Shown: positions 36,801-47,767, counted from the stretch's first letter. The stretch is 64,000 bases of DNA from Caryophanales bacterium (GCA_902363455.1 CABJAC010000001.1:868001-932000); one strand, 5' to 3'. Numbers and translations are program-made. The notes: generated by a model not told the origin, from the letters alone.

Positions 36801-37667
36801 ATGACAATACAATGGTTCCCGGGACACATGGCGAAAGCCCGCCGTGAAGTGACGGAAAAATTAAAATTAATTGATGTCGTCATCGAGTTGGTGGACGCTC
36901 GCTTGCCGATGTCGAGCCGCAATCCGATGGTCGAACAAATTACGGCAGGGAAACCGCGTTTGATTGTCTTAAACAAATCAGACATGGCAGATGCCCGACT
37001 GACCGAAAAATGGATGCAGGCACTGCGCAAGGATGGCGTTGACGTCATTGCCGTCGATGCGAAACACAATAAAGGACTCGGTCAGATTCATGAGGGTGCT
37101 TTACGCCTGATGAAAGACAAGCATGACCGGATGCGGGACAAGGGACGTAATCCAAGTGCGATCCGAGCTTTGATCATCGGGATTCCAAACGTCGGGAAAT
37201 CGACATTGATCAATCGCTTGGCAGGTCGAAACATTGCGATCACCGGTGACCGTCCGGGCGTGACGAAGCGTCAACAATGGATCAAGATGAAGACCGGTGA
37301 GATGGAGTTGCTTGATACACCGGGTATTCTCTGGCCGAAGTTTGACGATCAGCTTGTCGGATACCGTTTAGCTGCGACAGGTGCCATCAAAGATGACATT
37401 TTAAACATTGATGATATTGCTTTATTTGCGATTCGAGAACTGAAATCGCGTTATCCGGAACAGTTGAAAGCACGTTACCGTATACAGGACGTATCAGGTG
37501 AGGCTGTTGAGGTGCTTGAAGCGATTGGAAAAAACCGTGGATTCGTTACGGGAGGATATGTCGACTTTGAACGGACAAGTGAAATGTTGCTACATGAACT
37601 CCGGACAGAAAAGATTGGTCGTGTGACACTTGAAACCGTCGAAGAATGGGCGACGGTAGCAGAATAA
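36801..37667 (+). CDS. rbgA: ribosome biogenesis GTPase RbgA (YlqF)
   Basis: Needed for a late step of 50S assembly. The 288-residue protein has circularly permuted G motifs: NKSD (G4, about 56) before the P-loop [14 protein letters not shown] (about 127) and LDTPGILWP (G3, about 173), and the [17 protein letters not shown]-terminus typical of YlqF. ATG 36801 follows GAGGTGG. A terminator follows the gene. Confidence 0.95.
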   Translation: MTIQWFPGHMAKARREVTEKLKLIDVVIELVDARLPMSSRNPMVEQITAGKPRLIVLNKSDMADARLTEKWMQALRKDGVDVIAVDAKHNKGLGQIHEGALRLMKDKHDRMRDKGRNPSAIRALIIGIPNVGKSTLINRLAGRNIAITGDRPGVTKRQQWIKMKTGEMELLDTPGILWPKFDDQLVGYRLAATGAIKDDILNIDDIALFAIRELKSRYPEQLKARYRIQDVSGEAVEVLEAIGKNRGFVTGGYVDFERTSEMLLHELRTEKIGRVTLETVEEWATVAE

Positions 37668-37671
37668 GACA

Positions 37672-37710
37672 GGCTTGGACTTCTCAAAGATGAGAATTCC
37701 AAGCTTTTTT
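37672..37710 (+). terminator. intrinsic terminator after rbgA
   Basis: GCTTGGACTTCTCA on the left faces TGAGAATTCCAAGC on the right, with one mismatch, followed by TTTTTT. Confidence 0.88.
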
Positions 37711-37727
37711 CAAAAAGGAGTTTGAAT

Positions 37728-38480
37728 ATGAAGATTACAGAGTTAAAAGCACGATTAGCTGATGTATCTAAACCGGAATTCGATGCGTTGAAAGCTGCCT
37801 TTTCCGACGATACCCGAAAAGGTGTCGAGGTCGCCTTTTTACAAGCCGAACGACGATTGCAGCTCGAAGCACAGCAACGTATCGATTTTCAAGAACGGAT
37901 GTTGTTCGAAAATCAGTACCGGGCACAAGGATATGACCGGATTGCAGGTGTCGATGAGGTCGGTCGGGGACCGCTGGCCGGTCCTGTCGTCGCAGCAGCC
38001 GTCATTTTACCGGTCGACTTTTATCATCCCGGGTTAACGGATTCGAAACAGATGTCGAAAAAGCAGCGACTCGTTGCCTATCAGCATATTCAGGAGGTCG
38101 CAGAAGTCGCAATCGGCATCATCGAACCGGAGGAAATTGATCGGATTAACATCTATCAGGCATCCAAACAGGCGATGCAGCAGGCAGTCGCTCAGCTGAG
38201 ACCGGATGCGTTATTGGTGGATGCCATGACACTCGCTGTTGAGCTCCCGCAAGAATCATTGATTAAAGGGGATGCCCGCAGTGTTTCGATTGCGGCCGCG
38301 AGTGTAATTGCCAAAGAAACGCGGGATACGATGATGGAGCAATACGCCCGTCTCTATCCGGAGTACGGCTTTGAAAAACATGCCGGATACGGAACGGCGC
38401 AACACCTACAGGCGCTTGACAGTGCAGGGGTGACGCCGATTCACCGGAAAACATTTAAACCGGTCCTGGACCGACTTTAG
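37728..38480 (+). CDS. rnhB: ribonuclease HII
   Basis: Removes RNA primers and single ribonucleotides from DNA. The 250-residue protein has an N-terminal helical extension (about 1-68) typical of Bacillota RnhB, then the catalytic Asp-Glu in GVDEVGRGPLAGPV (about 75), LTDSKQMSKK, the Asp of LLVDAMTL and GDARSVSIAAASVIAK. AAGGAG lies seven bases before ATG 37728. It is followed by ylqG. Confidence 0.95.
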   Translation: MKITELKARLADVSKPEFDALKAAFSDDTRKGVEVAFLQAERRLQLEAQQRIDFQERMLFENQYRAQGYDRIAGVDEVGRGPLAGPVVAAAVILPVDFYHPGLTDSKQMSKKQRLVAYQHIQEVAEVAIGIIEPEEIDRINIYQASKQAMQQAVAQLRPDALLVDAMTLAVELPQESLIKGDARSVSIAAASVIAKETRDTMMEQYARLYPEYGFEKHAGYGTAQHLQALDSAGVTPIHRKTFKPVLDRL

Positions 38481-38493
38481 GAGGTGAACCGTC

Positions 38494-39372
38494 GTGCAGA
38501 TTGAGCATCGTGCTTTGTTACCCTTCAAAATCATTGATCCAACCAATCAACCGTTACGTGAAGGGGCGAATGTCATCGGGAAAGTGTTGAAATTACTTCC
38601 GGATGGTCTGATGGAGTTGCAGGTCGGACAACGTGTTTTAACGGCAGGGACAACCGCTGAACTAAAGGAAGGGGCGACTTATCGGTTTCTCGTCACGAGT
38701 ACAGATGGACAGCCTGTTTTAAAAATCGTCTCACAAGAAACCAATCTTCCGAAATTACCGGCGCTTCCGACATTTGATCGAATCGCTCAACTTTCAACGG
38801 AATCCGTTCCACAAACGACACGCGATCTGTTGCAACAAGTTGGTCAAAAAATGCTGGAAGGGTCGGGTCCGGCATTAAAACAGGCCATCTTGGACATTGT
38901 TCAACTCGCCCGACAAGCAGACGGGACGGCGGAGGGACAACTGGATCGGAAGACGAGTGATCAAGTACTTACCCAACAGATTGTGCAAGCAACAAATGAA
39001 ACGGGTCGTGGTGTGTTTTTGTTTCAATTACCGCAATTCGGTCCATTTGAAGAAGTCGATGTCACGATGGAGGGACCATTTGATCAAAAAGAATTTAATC
39101 CAGATCACGCCCGGATGGCCTTTTACTTAAAACTGCCGCAACTTGGTGAAATTGCACTGGATATTTTAATTACAGATCGGAAAATTGCCATTTCTGTTTT
39201 TCATCCGGATGAACGGATTGCATCGTTCATGTCATACTATCAACCGACGATTGAACAGCGTCTGCAAGAGCAGGGGTATGATTTGATTCGATTCGAACAA
39301 GTGGAATCCGAAAAAGAACGCATTGCCTTTCAGCCGACGGATCGAAACGGAAGGGTGGACTATCAAATATGA
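38494..39372 (+). CDS. ylqG: YlqG-like protein with FliK C-terminal-like domain
   Basis: A 292-residue protein in the position of B. subtilis ylqG. Residues about 1-110 are beta-rich and uncharacterised. The C-terminal part (about 205-280) has the pattern of the FliK C-terminal (Flg_hook) domain: MAFYLKLPQLGEIALDILI followed by hydrophilic strands, RIASFMSYYQPTIEQRL and QGYDLIRF. In flagella that domain docks on the FlhB C-terminal domain to switch export from rod/hook to filament proteins; here the partner-like gene ylqH overlaps it by four bases. Function unproven. GTG start with a strong TAGGAGGTGA site. Confidence 0.75.
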   Translation: MQIEHRALLPFKIIDPTNQPLREGANVIGKVLKLLPDGLMELQVGQRVLTAGTTAELKEGATYRFLVTSTDGQPVLKIVSQETNLPKLPALPTFDRIAQLSTESVPQTTRDLLQQVGQKMLEGSGPALKQAILDIVQLARQADGTAEGQLDRKTSDQVLTQQIVQATNETGRGVFLFQLPQFGPFEEVDVTMEGPFDQKEFNPDHARMAFYLKLPQLGEIALDILITDRKIAISVFHPDERIASFMSYYQPTIEQRLQEQGYDLIRFEQVESEKERIAFQPTDRNGRVDYQI

Positions 39373-39629
39373 AAAAAGCGATTGCTTTATCGTATGAAGA
39401 GCAGATGCAGGCCCCTAAAGTCGTCGCCAAAGGATCAGAGCGGGTTGCGGAACGAATTCTCGAAGAAGCCTTACAGCACGATATTCCGATCCGTGAAGAT
39501 GCGACGTTAATCACGTTGCTTGATGCCGTTCAAGTCTCGGAACAAATTCCGAACGAATTATACGGCGTCATCGCGGAGTTATTTGCCTTTTTGTATCAAC
39601 TCGATCAAAACGGCATTTCGAAGAAATAA
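39369..39629 (+). CDS. ylqH: FlhB C-terminal domain-like protein (YlqH/FlhX)
   Basis: An 86-residue cytosolic protein resembling the post-cleavage C-terminal fragment of Flh[40 protein letters not shown] and [19 protein letters not shown] follow FlhB order. The NPTH self-cleavage motif and the four membrane helices are absent; the protein begins just after where cleavage would occur. Such proteins can act as spare FlhB tails in some bacteria (for example Helicobacter HP1575). ATG overlaps the ylqG stop, so the pair is co-translated. It lies about 10 kb upstream of the flagellar operon. Confidence 0.88.
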   Translation: MKKAIALSYEEQMQAPKVVAKGSERVAERILEEALQHDIPIREDATLITLLDAVQVSEQIPNELYGVIAELFAFLYQLDQNGISKK

Positions 39630-39650
39630 AATGCTTTCGGTCGATAACGA

Positions 39651-39679
39651 TAGACAGCGCTTCCAATTTTAACTACAAT
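39651..39679 (+). promoter_or_regulatory. sigma-A promoter of sucCD
   Basis: TAGACA (39651-39656), 17 bases, TACAAT (39674-39679), 40 bp before sucC. Confidence 0.7.
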
Positions 39680-39718
39680 GAAAGAGCCGAAACTAAAGGG
39701 GTTAAGGGGGATTTTTTC

Positions 39719-40879
39719 ATGAATGTACATGAATATCAGGCAAAAGAGTTACTTCGTTCGTACGGTGTACCCGTTCCGAACGGAATCGCAGCATTTACGG
39801 TTGAAGAAGCAGTCGATGCAGCAGAACAATTGTCAGGTCCAATCAAAGTCGTAAAAGCACAGATTCACGCAGGGGGGCGCGGTAAAGCCGGTGGTGTTAA
39901 ATTGGCGAAATCGCAAGAAGAAGTGAAAGAATTCGCGACAGAGTTACTCGGCAAAACACTCGTCACGCATCAAACAGGTCCAGAAGGTAAAGTCATCCAA
40001 CGTCTTCTTGTTGAGGAAGGTTGTGCGATTGACAAAGAATACTATCTCGGAATTGTCCTTGACCGTGTAACGGGACGTGTCGTCATCATGGGTTCAAGTG
40101 AAGGCGGAATGGATATTGAGGAAGTAGCAGAAGCAACTCCGGAAAAAATCATCAAAGAAGTGGTTGATCCGGCAGTAGGTCTTCAAGCCTTCCAAGCCCG
40201 TAAACTGGCGTTTGCAATGGGTGTTCCGGTTAAGCTTGTCAATAAGTTCGTCGGTATGGTCACGAAATTATATACATTCTTCGTCGACAAAGACTGTTCA
40301 ATTGCTGAAATCAATCCACTCGTCACAACAAAAGACGGGGATGTCTTGGCACTTGATGCGAAACTCAACTTTGACTCAAACGCCTTATACCGGCATGCGG
40401 ATGTCGTCGCACTTCGTGACGAATCAGAAGAAGATCCACGTGAAGTGGAAGCTTCTAAAAATGACTTAAACTATATTGCTCTTGACGGTAACATCGGATG
40501 TCTCGTCAACGGTGCAGGTCTCGCGATGGCGACGATGGATATCATCAAGCATTTCAGTGGTGATCCGGCAAACTTCCTTGATGTCGGTGGTGGTGCGACG
40601 AAAGAGAAAGTAACAGAAGCCTTCAAACTGATTTTATCGGATGAGAACGTCAAAGGAATTTTTGTTAACATCTTTGGTGGAATCATGAAATGTGACGTCA
40701 TTGCAGAAGGTATCGTTGCAGCAACAAAAGAAGTGGGCTTAGAATTGCCACTCGTCGTTCGTCTCGAAGGTACAAATGTCGATGCCGGGAAACAAATTCT
40801 CAAAGATTCAGGTCTAGCGATTACAGCAGCTACATCAATGGCAGACGGCGCAGAAAAAATTGCTGCGCTCGTGAAGTAA
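39719..40879 (+). CDS. sucC: succinyl-CoA synthetase (ADP-forming), beta subunit
   Basis: The substrate-level phosphorylation step of the TCA cycle, joining succinyl-CoA to succinate with ATP formation. The 386-residue protein starts [20 protein letters not shown] (ATP-grasp fold), with [15 protein letters not shown] (about 46), EINPLV (about 198) and FLDVGGGA (about 284) and the loop near [19 protein letters not shown] precedes the ATG. Followed by sucD after 13 bp. Confidence 0.97.
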   Translation: MNVHEYQAKELLRSYGVPVPNGIAAFTVEEAVDAAEQLSGPIKVVKAQIHAGGRGKAGGVKLAKSQEEVKEFATELLGKTLVTHQTGPEGKVIQRLLVEEGCAIDKEYYLGIVLDRVTGRVVIMGSSEGGMDIEEVAEATPEKIIKEVVDPAVGLQAFQARKLAFAMGVPVKLVNKFVGMVTKLYTFFVDKDCSIAEINPLVTTKDGDVLALDAKLNFDSNALYRHADVVALRDESEEDPREVEASKNDLNYIALDGNIGCLVNGAGLAMATMDIIKHFSGDPANFLDVGGGATKEKVTEAFKLILSDENVKGIFVNIFGGIMKCDVIAEGIVAATKEVGLELPLVVRLEGTNVDAGKQILKDSGLAITAATSMADGAEKIAALVK

Positions 40880-40892
40880 GGGGGAGCTAAGG

Positions 40893-41807
40893 ATGAGTAT
40901 TTGGGTAAATGAATCAACAAAAGTCATCATTCAAGGAATTACAGGGAATCAAGGGATGTTCCATGGCGAACAGATGATTGATTACGGAACAAACCTCGTC
41001 GGTGGTGTGACACCAGGTAAGGGTGGAACTGAAGTATTAGGTGTGCCGGTCTTCGATACAGTCGCTCAAGCGGTTGAAAAAACAGGTGCTAATGCTTCAA
41101 TCATCTACGTACCGCCTGCATTCGCAGCTGATGCGATCATGGAAGCGGCTGATGCGAACATCGCATTGATCATTTGTATCACGGAAGGGATTCCGGTTCT
41201 TGATATGGTCAAAGTCAAACGTTATTTGGATGGAAAACCAGTCCGCTTGATTGGACCAAACTGTCCGGGTGTCATTACGCCAGGCGTTGCGAAACTTGGT
41301 ATCATGCCAGGATACATTCATACACCAGGTCACGTCGGAATCGTTTCGCGTTCTGGGACGTTGACGTATGAAGCAGTTCATCAATTGACGACAGCGGGAA
41401 TTGGTCAATCAACAGCAGTCGGAATTGGTGGCGATCCAGTTAACGGAACGGATTTCATTGATACGCTCAAAGCGTTTAATGAAGATCCGGAAACAAAAGC
41501 TGTTATCATGCTTGGTGAAATCGGTGGAACGGCAGAAGAAGAAGCGGCAGAGTGGGTCAAAGCCAACATGACGAAGCCGGTCATCGGATTCATCGGTGGA
41601 CAGACAGCACCTGAAGGCAAACGGATGGGTCATGCCGGTGCCATCATTTCAGGTGGTAAAGGAACAGCAGCAGAAAAAATTAAAACACTTCGTGCCAACG
41701 GGATCGAAGTGGCTGAAACACCAGCTATCATTGGTGAGACGTTGATTCGTGTCATCAAAGAAGCCGGTATTTACGACGAATGTGTTACAGGTTCGACTGT
41801 AAAATAA
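40893..41807 (+). CDS. sucD: succinyl-CoA synthetase (ADP-forming), alpha subunit
   Basis: A 304-residue subunit carrying the CoA-binding Rossmann domain ([14 protein letters not shown], about 11) and the active-site His phosphorylated during catalysis, in the block [18 protein letters not shown] (about 245). GGGGGAG precedes the ATG. It ends in a terminator. The coding sequence of sucCD is richer in favoured codons than neighbours, consistent with high expression. Confidence 0.97.
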   Translation: MSIWVNESTKVIIQGITGNQGMFHGEQMIDYGTNLVGGVTPGKGGTEVLGVPVFDTVAQAVEKTGANASIIYVPPAFAADAIMEAADANIALIICITEGIPVLDMVKVKRYLDGKPVRLIGPNCPGVITPGVAKLGIMPGYIHTPGHVGIVSRSGTLTYEAVHQLTTAGIGQSTAVGIGGDPVNGTDFIDTLKAFNEDPETKAVIMLGEIGGTAEEEAAEWVKANMTKPVIGFIGGQTAPEGKRMGHAGAIISGGKGTAAEKIKTLRANGIEVAETPAIIGETLIRVIKEAGIYDECVTGSTVK

Positions 41808-41817
41808 ACAAGACGTC

Positions 41818-41850
41818 AGCTGTCCTGATATAATCAGGACGGCTTTCTTC
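41818..41850 (+). terminator. intrinsic terminator after sucD
   Basis: AGCTGTCCTGAT (41818-41829) pairs with ATCAGGACGGCT (41833-41844), with one G-U pair, followed by a T-rich stretch. Confidence 0.8.
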
Positions 41851-41871
41851 TATATAAAAGGAGCGTAATGA

Positions 41872-42699
41872 ATGGACAGAGAACTGTATGCACGTTTTGC
41901 GACTTGCCGGGTTCCGTATTCAATCGTTGTTTTGATCGAGCAGTACGGTCTTTTGCCGGTAGAGGATTTACCTGTGTCAAGGTCCATCAAAAACCGTTAT
42001 CAGCATGCCTTACAATTGGATCAAGTTCCAACGAACCTCCTTGTTCCCGGAGATCCATATTTCCCAATGCAGTTACTTCAGATTCCTCAGCCCGTCTATG
42101 GTCTCTTCTTCCGTGGTGATCCTTCCTTATTAAAACAGCCGATGATCAGTATCATCGGAAGTCGTCAACCCTCTTCTTCTTATTCCAAGCGTTTGTCTTT
42201 TTTACGTCCGTTTTTCCAATCTCCGTTCGTCACTGTGTCGGGCGGTGCCCGTGGTATCGATTCTCTGGTACATCGTCTTTCCCTGAAACATCATCAAGCG
42301 ACGATTGCCGTTTTAGCGAGCGGATTTGATTCGCTGTATCCTGCTCAGCACGAAAAACTGTTTCAGCGAATTCAGCAAGCAGGGCTGCTTTTATCCGAGT
42401 ATGCTGCTCCGACACCCGTCAAAAAACATCAATTTTTGGAACGAAACCGGATTATTTCTGGGCTGACGTCAGGACTGATCATCGTCGAGGCAGCACATAA
42501 AAGCGGGACGATGAATACGGCCGGTCATGCGTTGGAACAGGGGAAAGATGTGTATTGTATCCCGGGTTGTCCGACGGAAAAACACTTTCAAGGAACAAAT
42601 CAACTGATTGCGGAAGGTGCGATTCCACTCTTGAATCCGCAAGAAGTTTCAAAAAGTATCTTGATGAACGTTGACAAATGGGAATCGAGACTACTATGA
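41872..42699 (+). CDS. dprA: DNA processing protein DprA
   Basis: Protects incoming single-stranded DNA and loads RecA in natural transformation. The 275-residue protein has the Rossmann-like core: GSRQPSSSYS (about 97), SGGARGIDSLVH (about 122), LASGFDSLYP (about 144), ERNRIISGLTSG and EAAHKSGTMNTAGHALEQG. AAGGAG is eight bases before ATG 41872. It is the only competence-related gene here; presence does not prove competence. It follows sucCD and precedes topA as in Bacillus. Confidence 0.94.
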   Translation: MDRELYARFATCRVPYSIVVLIEQYGLLPVEDLPVSRSIKNRYQHALQLDQVPTNLLVPGDPYFPMQLLQIPQPVYGLFFRGDPSLLKQPMISIIGSRQPSSSYSKRLSFLRPFFQSPFVTVSGGARGIDSLVHRLSLKHHQATIAVLASGFDSLYPAQHEKLFQRIQQAGLLLSEYAAPTPVKKHQFLERNRIISGLTSGLIIVEAAHKSGTMNTAGHALEQGKDVYCIPGCPTEKHFQGTNQLIAEGAIPLLNPQEVSKSILMNVDKWESRLL

Positions 42700-42746
42700 T
42701 AAGTGAGATTAAAATACGAGTACGCCTCTAATAGGGAGCGATTGTA

Positions 42747-44843
42747 ATGGCAAAATATTTAGTAATTGTCGAATCACCTGCAAAGGCAAAAACCATCAAA
42801 CGTTATCTCGGTTCAAACTATACCGTGAAAGCTTCGATGGGGCATGTCATCGACTTACCGAAAAGTCAAATGGGTGTTGACGTAGAACATGATTATGAAC
42901 CAAAGTATATTACGATTCGTGGTAAAGGTCCGGTTTTAAAAGAATTAAAAACGGCCGCTAAAAAAGCACAAAAAATCTATCTCGCAGCCGACCCGGACCG
43001 CGAAGGGGAAGCGATCGCCTGGCATTTAGCGAAAGCCCTCGGTGTCGATGAATCGACAGAATGCCGGGTTGTCTTTAATGAGATCACAAAAGACGCCATC
43101 AAAGATTCGTTCAAGAGACCCCGCAAGATCAACTACGATCTTGTCGATGCACAGCAGGCACGGCGTATCTTGGACCGTCTCGTCGGCTACAGCATGAGTC
43201 CATTGCTTTGGAAAAAAATTAAAAAAGGATTGTCAGCAGGACGTGTTCAATCGGTTGCTGTGAAGATGATCATTGACCGCGAACAGGAAATCAATGCGTT
43301 TTTACCGGAAGAGTACTGGACGATCAAACTCGAGTTGGACGCAAATGGTGAAAAGCTCGAAGCAAACTTTTACGGAATTGACGGAAAAAAACGTGAACTG
43401 CATTCAGAAGAAGAAGTCAACGAAGTATTGGCAAAACTCTCCGAGTCCTTCACTGTCGATTCTGTTACGAAAAAAGAACGACGCCGGAATCCGGCTCTGC
43501 CGTTTACGACGAGTTCTTTGCAACAAGAAGCAGCCCGTAAGCTGAACTTCCGTGCGAAGAAGACGATGATGATTGCCCAGCAGTTATATGAAGGAATCGA
43601 GCTCGGAAAAGAAGGGACAGTCGGTTTGATTACGTACATGCGGACCGATTCGACCCGGACATCCGAAACCGCCAACATTGAAGCACAAGGATTCATCGAA
43701 AATGCGTACGGGAAAGAATACATCGCTGTTGAAAAACGGAAAGAGAAAAAATCAGCGAATTCACAAGATGCCCACGAAGCGGTTCGTCCGACATCGACAA
43801 TGCGGGACCCGCAACTCGTCAAATCATATTTATCCCGCGACCAGTTCCGGTTGTACAAATTGATTTGGGAACGGTTCGTCGCCAGTCAGATGGCTCCGGC
43901 TGTTCTGGACACGGTAAAGGTTGACTTGATCTCAAATGATGTCATGTTCCGGGCAAACGGTTCGACGGTCAAATTTGCCGGATTCATGAAAGTCTACATC
44001 GAAGATACAGATGATGAGACGGTAACGGACGTCAAAGACGGGTTATTGCCGCCGCTTGAAGATGGTGAAGTTTTAGAGCAGGAAATGATTGAGCCGAAGC
44101 AACACTTTACGCAACCACCACCACGGTATACAGAGGCCCGCCTCGTCCGGGCGATGGAAGAACTCGGTATCGGTCGTCCGTCGACCTATGCACCGACACT
44201 GGATACGATTCAAAAACGTGGATATGTGACGCTCGAAGAGAAAAAATTCCTGCCGACTGAACTCGGGGAACTAGTCATTGACATGATCAGCGATTACTTC
44301 CAAGAATTTATTACGGTTCAATTTACGGCTGACATGGAAGCCTTGCTTGATGCGATCGAAAAAGGAGACATGCAGTGGACGGAAGTCGTCGATCCGATTT
44401 ATAAATCATTCGAAAAACGTCTAACGCGTGCAGAAGCTGAAATTGAAAAAATTGAAATCAAAGATGAACCGGCTGGAGAAGATTGTGAAGTCTGCGGTCA
44501 CGCGATGGTCATCAAGATGGGGCGTTATGGAAAATTCATGGCGTGCTCCAACTTCCCAGAATGTCGGAATACCAAACCGATTCAAGTTGAAATCGGGGTT
44601 AAATGTCCGACGTGTGGAACAGGTGAAATTGTGGAACGCCGGAGCAAAAAAGGACGCTTGTTCTACGGCTGTTCGAATTATCCGGAATGTGAATTCGTTT
44701 CTTGGGATAAACCAGTGGAAGAACCATGTCCGGTTTGCAGCAGTATGATGGTACAAAAGAAAATTAAGAACGGTGTGAAAGTAGAATGTACGTCGTGCGG
44801 ACATCATGAAACACGCATCGATCAGGAGCAAGAGGAGGAATGA
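42747..44843 (+). CDS. topA: DNA topoisomerase I
   Basis: Relaxes negative supercoils by single-strand passage. The 698-residue type IA enzyme has the TOPRIM domain ([24 protein letters not shown] about 79), active-site Tyr in [11 protein letters not shown] (about 297), and three C-terminal zinc ribbons: two complete CxxC...C...C fingers (about 578-605 and 620-650) and a third (CPVCSS to CTSCG). All features intact. AGGGAG precedes the ATG. trmFO begins three bases after its stop. Confidence 0.97.
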   Translation: MAKYLVIVESPAKAKTIKRYLGSNYTVKASMGHVIDLPKSQMGVDVEHDYEPKYITIRGKGPVLKELKTAAKKAQKIYLAADPDREGEAIAWHLAKALGVDESTECRVVFNEITKDAIKDSFKRPRKINYDLVDAQQARRILDRLVGYSMSPLLWKKIKKGLSAGRVQSVAVKMIIDREQEINAFLPEEYWTIKLELDANGEKLEANFYGIDGKKRELHSEEEVNEVLAKLSESFTVDSVTKKERRRNPALPFTTSSLQQEAARKLNFRAKKTMMIAQQLYEGIELGKEGTVGLITYMRTDSTRTSETANIEAQGFIENAYGKEYIAVEKRKEKKSANSQDAHEAVRPTSTMRDPQLVKSYLSRDQFRLYKLIWERFVASQMAPAVLDTVKVDLISNDVMFRANGSTVKFAGFMKVYIEDTDDETVTDVKDGLLPPLEDGEVLEQEMIEPKQHFTQPPPRYTEARLVRAMEELGIGRPSTYAPTLDTIQKRGYVTLEEKKFLPTELGELVIDMISDYFQEFITVQFTADMEALLDAIEKGDMQWTEVVDPIYKSFEKRLTRAEAEIEKIEIKDEPAGEDCEVCGHAMVIKMGRYGKFMACSNFPECRNTKPIQVEIGVKCPTCGTGEIVERRSKKGRLFYGCSNYPECEFVSWDKPVEEPCPVCSSMMVQKKIKNGVKVECTSCGHHETRIDQEQEEE

Positions 44844-44846
44844 CCG

Positions 44847-46151
44847 ATGAAACGGGTAACCGTAATCGGCGCCGGACTCGCAGGTTCAGAAGCAGCATGG
44901 CAACTTGCGAAACGCGGTGTACAAGTAGATTTATATGAAATGCGACCAGTCAAGCAGACACCTGCTCACCATACCGATCAATTTGCAGAACTCGTCTGTT
45001 CGAATTCACTTCGAGCCAATCAACTGACAAATGCAGTCGGTGTATTAAAGGAAGAGATGCGTCAACTCGACTCGCTGATTATGAAAGCAGCCGATCTTGC
45101 CAGTGTACCAGCTGGTGGAGCACTGGCTGTCGATCGGCATGACTTTGCCGGATACGTGACGGAAACGTTAAAAAACCATCCGAATGTCACTGTGCATCAT
45201 GAGGAACTTGAAGCGATTCCAGATGGTCCGACCATCGTCGCGACGGGTCCGTTGACAAGTGCTGCGTTATCCGAATCACTCAAGCAGTTCACCGGTGAAG
45301 ATTATCTGTACTTCTTCGATGCAGCAGCACCAATCCTCGACGGTGATACGATTGACCGGGAGAAGGTGTACCTGAAATCACGGTACGACAAAGGCGAAGC
45401 CGCTTACTTGAATTGTCCGATGACCAAAGAGGAGTTTACACATTTCCATAACGAATTGATTCAAGCGGAAGTCGTTCCTTTAAAAGAGTTCGAGAAAGAA
45501 ATCTACTTTGAAGGCTGTATGCCGTTTGAAGTGCTCGCATCACGCGGACCGAAAACTCTTTTATTTGGACCGATGAAACCGGTTGGACTTGAAGATCCGA
45601 AGACTGGTGAACGTCCTTATGCCGTCGTTCAACTTCGCCAAGATAACTCAGCAGGGACACTGTTTAATCTCGTTGGATTCCAGACCCATCTAAAATGGGG
45701 CGAGCAAAAACGGATCATCCGGTTGATTCCAGGTCTTGAGAATGCTGAAATCGTCCGTTATGGTGTCATGCATCGCAACACGTTCGTCAATTCCCCGAAT
45801 CTGTTGCAACCGACCTATCAGACACGGACGCGCCATGACTTATTCTTTGCCGGTCAGATGACCGGTGTCGAAGGATACGTCGAATCAGCCGCATCCGGTT
45901 TGACGGCAGGAATCAATGCGGCACGCCTCGTCAATGAGGCAGAGCCGGTCGCGTTTCCGAAAGAAACAATGATGGGTGCGATGGCACATTACATCACGAC
46001 GACGGAAGGCAAGAACTTCCAACCGATGAATGCGAACTTTGGTCTTGTACCGACATTGGACGGTCATCCGGTTCGAATGAAGAAACCGGAAAAATATGCC
46101 TTGCTGGCCGAGCGGGCATTGGAAGCAATCAAAGACTTTACCGATATGTAA
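44847..46151 (+). CDS. trmFO: folate-dependent tRNA (uracil-54-C5)-methyltransferase TrmFO
   Basis: Makes ribothymidine at position 54 of tRNA, using methylene-tetrahydrofolate and FADH2. The 434-residue protein begins with the FAD loop [15 protein letters not shown] (about 5), has the [12 protein letters not shown] motif with the conserved Cys (about 51), [20 protein letters not shown] (second Cys) and [12 protein letters not shown] near the C-terminus. GAGGAGG lies upstream. Formerly called gid. A terminator separates it from xerC. Confidence 0.97.
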   Translation: MKRVTVIGAGLAGSEAAWQLAKRGVQVDLYEMRPVKQTPAHHTDQFAELVCSNSLRANQLTNAVGVLKEEMRQLDSLIMKAADLASVPAGGALAVDRHDFAGYVTETLKNHPNVTVHHEELEAIPDGPTIVATGPLTSAALSESLKQFTGEDYLYFFDAAAPILDGDTIDREKVYLKSRYDKGEAAYLNCPMTKEEFTHFHNELIQAEVVPLKEFEKEIYFEGCMPFEVLASRGPKTLLFGPMKPVGLEDPKTGERPYAVVQLRQDNSAGTLFNLVGFQTHLKWGEQKRIIRLIPGLENAEIVRYGVMHRNTFVNSPNLLQPTYQTRTRHDLFFAGQMTGVEGYVESAASGLTAGINAARLVNEAEPVAFPKETMMGAMAHYITTTEGKNFQPMNANFGLVPTLDGHPVRMKKPEKYALLAERALEAIKDFTDM

Positions 46152-46157
46152 GGCCAG

Positions 46158-46202
46158 ATGGGAGAGAAGGCGCGATTTCGCGTTCTTTTCTCCCATTTCT
46201 TA
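46158..46202 (+). terminator. intrinsic terminator after trmFO
   Basis: ATGGGAGA...AGG-CGCG faces CGCG...TTCTCCCAT with ATTT in the loop; a T-rich tail follows. Confidence 0.8.
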
Positions 46203-46252
46203 ATTTGTCATAAAAGCGTGATAATTTTGTTATTTTTCCGGTTTTTGGTCTA

Positions 46253-46281
46253 TTGTCAGACTACTTACGGTGTGCTATGCT
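46253..46281 (+). promoter_or_regulatory. sigma-A promoter of xerC-hslVU-codY
   Basis: TTGTCA (46253-46258), 17 bases, TATGCT (46276-46281), 42 bp before xerC. Confidence 0.65.
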
Positions 46282-46323
46282 AAGGGCGATTCGAGTATGA
46301 AATGGTTAGAAGGGGGCTCACTG

Positions 46324-47202
46324 ATGGGAGTAGACTCAGAGTTTGACGTACTGCGAAAATCTTTTTTACGGTATGTACACATCGAACGTCAATTATCTCC
46401 AAACACAGGCCGCTCTTATGATCAAACACTTCGACAATACGCCGCTTTTTGCCTCGATCATCAGTTGAGATCGATTGAATTGGCAACTGCACGGCGTTAT
46501 TTGTTTGCTCTTTATGATCAAAAAGCTTCTAAATCGACGATCGCTCAAAAAGTTTCCTGCTTAAAACAGTTCGGGCGATTTGTGACACGTGATACGGATG
46601 AGCTGAATCCGTTTGAAGGATTAAAAGCACCGAAACGTGATCACACATTGCCGACGTTTCTAGTCCCTTCAGAGTATGAGCGGTTTTTGGAAGTATTTCG
46701 GACAGCAGATGCGTTCGGTACACGAAATGTGGCTTTGATCGAGGTTCTATATGCGACAGGAATGCGCGTCAGTGAACTGGCAGGACTGAATCTTTCAGAC
46801 TTGGATTCAGATTTGGAATACGTCCATGTGTATGGAAAAGGGAGAAAAGAGCGGATCACGCCAATCGGTTCGTTTGCACGTAAGGCGCTGGCTTGTTACT
46901 TGGATGAACGGTGTCCATTTGAAGACGGTGAACAAGCCGTTTTCCTATCGCGATTAGGTCGTCGCTTGACGACAGATGGAATCCGGAAGATTTTAAAAAA
47001 GAGTGATCCGTATGTATCAAAACATGTGACACCACATGCCTTACGACATAGCTTCGCAACAGATTTGCTTGAGCGGGGAGCTGATTTGCGGGCAGTCCAA
47101 GAGCTGCTCGGACACGCTTCGCTCTCGACGACAGGACAGTACACACACGTCACGACGGAGCGGCTACGACATGTTTACCAACAAGCGCATCCGCGTGCCT
47201 AA
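46324..47202 (+). CDS. xerC: tyrosine recombinase XerC (CodV)
   Basis: Resolves chromosome dimers at dif with XerD. The 292-residue protein has the SAM-like N-terminal domain (about 10-90) and a catalytic domain with Arg in TGMRVSEL (about 148), Lys in [19 protein letters not shown] (His and Arg, about 237), [10 protein letters not shown] and the nucleophile Tyr in QYTHVT (about 272). ATG 46324 follows AAGGGGG; the longer frame would start inside the promoter. It heads the xerC-hslV-hslU-codY unit. Confidence 0.95.
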   Translation: MGVDSEFDVLRKSFLRYVHIERQLSPNTGRSYDQTLRQYAAFCLDHQLRSIELATARRYLFALYDQKASKSTIAQKVSCLKQFGRFVTRDTDELNPFEGLKAPKRDHTLPTFLVPSEYERFLEVFRTADAFGTRNVALIEVLYATGMRVSELAGLNLSDLDSDLEYVHVYGKGRKERITPIGSFARKALACYLDERCPFEDGEQAVFLSRLGRRLTTDGIRKILKKSDPYVSKHVTPHALRHSFATDLLERGADLRAVQELLGHASLSTTGQYTHVTTERLRHVYQQAHPRA

Positions 47203-47215
47203 GGGAGGAAACAGC

Positions 47216-47767
47216 ATGTTTCATGCAACGACGATTTTTGCGATTCAACATAACGGACAATCCGCGATGAGCGGGGATGGACAGGTGACCTTTGGAAATC
47301 AGGTCATCATGAAGAAAAGTGCGAAAAAAGTACGACGTCTCTATGGCGGCAAGGTAATTGCCGGTTTTGCCGGAAGTGTGGCTGATGCGTTCACCTTATT
47401 TGAGAAATTTGAAGCGAAACTCGAAATGTACAACGGAAATCTTCAACGGGCAGCTGTCGAACTGGCAAAAGAATGGCGCGGGGACAAGATGTTACGGCAA
47501 CTCGAGGCACTGTTACTTGTAATGGATGGCTCACATCTGTTGCTCGTATCAGGAAACGGTGAAGTCATTGAGCCCGATGATGGAATTTTGGCCATCGGTT
47601 CAGGTGGGAACTATGCACTCGCGGCAGGTCGTGCGCTCGCCCGGCATGCCAGCCAGATGACAGCAGAAGAAATTGCCCGTGCAGCTCTTGAAACAGCCGG
47701 AGAATTGTGTGTATTTACGAATGATCAAATTATTTTGGAAACGATTGGGGGAAGTGCAGATGCATGA
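47216..47767 (+). CDS. hslV: ATP-dependent protease peptidase subunit HslV (ClpQ)
   Basis: The proteasome-like peptidase of the HslVU complex. The 183-residue protein starts [27 protein letters not shown], with the catalytic Lys region [22 protein letters not shown] and [14 protein letters not shown] typical of the family. Unlike B. subtilis ClpQ, remembered as MSSFHATT, the N-terminus has no Ser; the first Thr is residue 5. GGGAGG spaces correctly to 47216, and there is no alternative upstream start in frame near by. It overlaps hslU by eight bases. Confidence 0.95.
   Translation: MFHATTIFAIQHNGQSAMSGDGQVTFGNQVIMKKSAKKVRRLYGGKVIAGFAGSVADAFTLFEKFEAKLEMYNGNLQRAAVELAKEWRGDKMLRQLEALLLVMDGSHLLLVSGNGEVIEPDDGILAIGSGGNYALAAGRALARHASQMTAEEIARAALETAGELCVFTNDQIILETIGGSADA

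Noticed and set aside
39652..39666. cre-like sequence in the sucC promoter
   Set aside because: Three mismatches to the consensus, including core positions.
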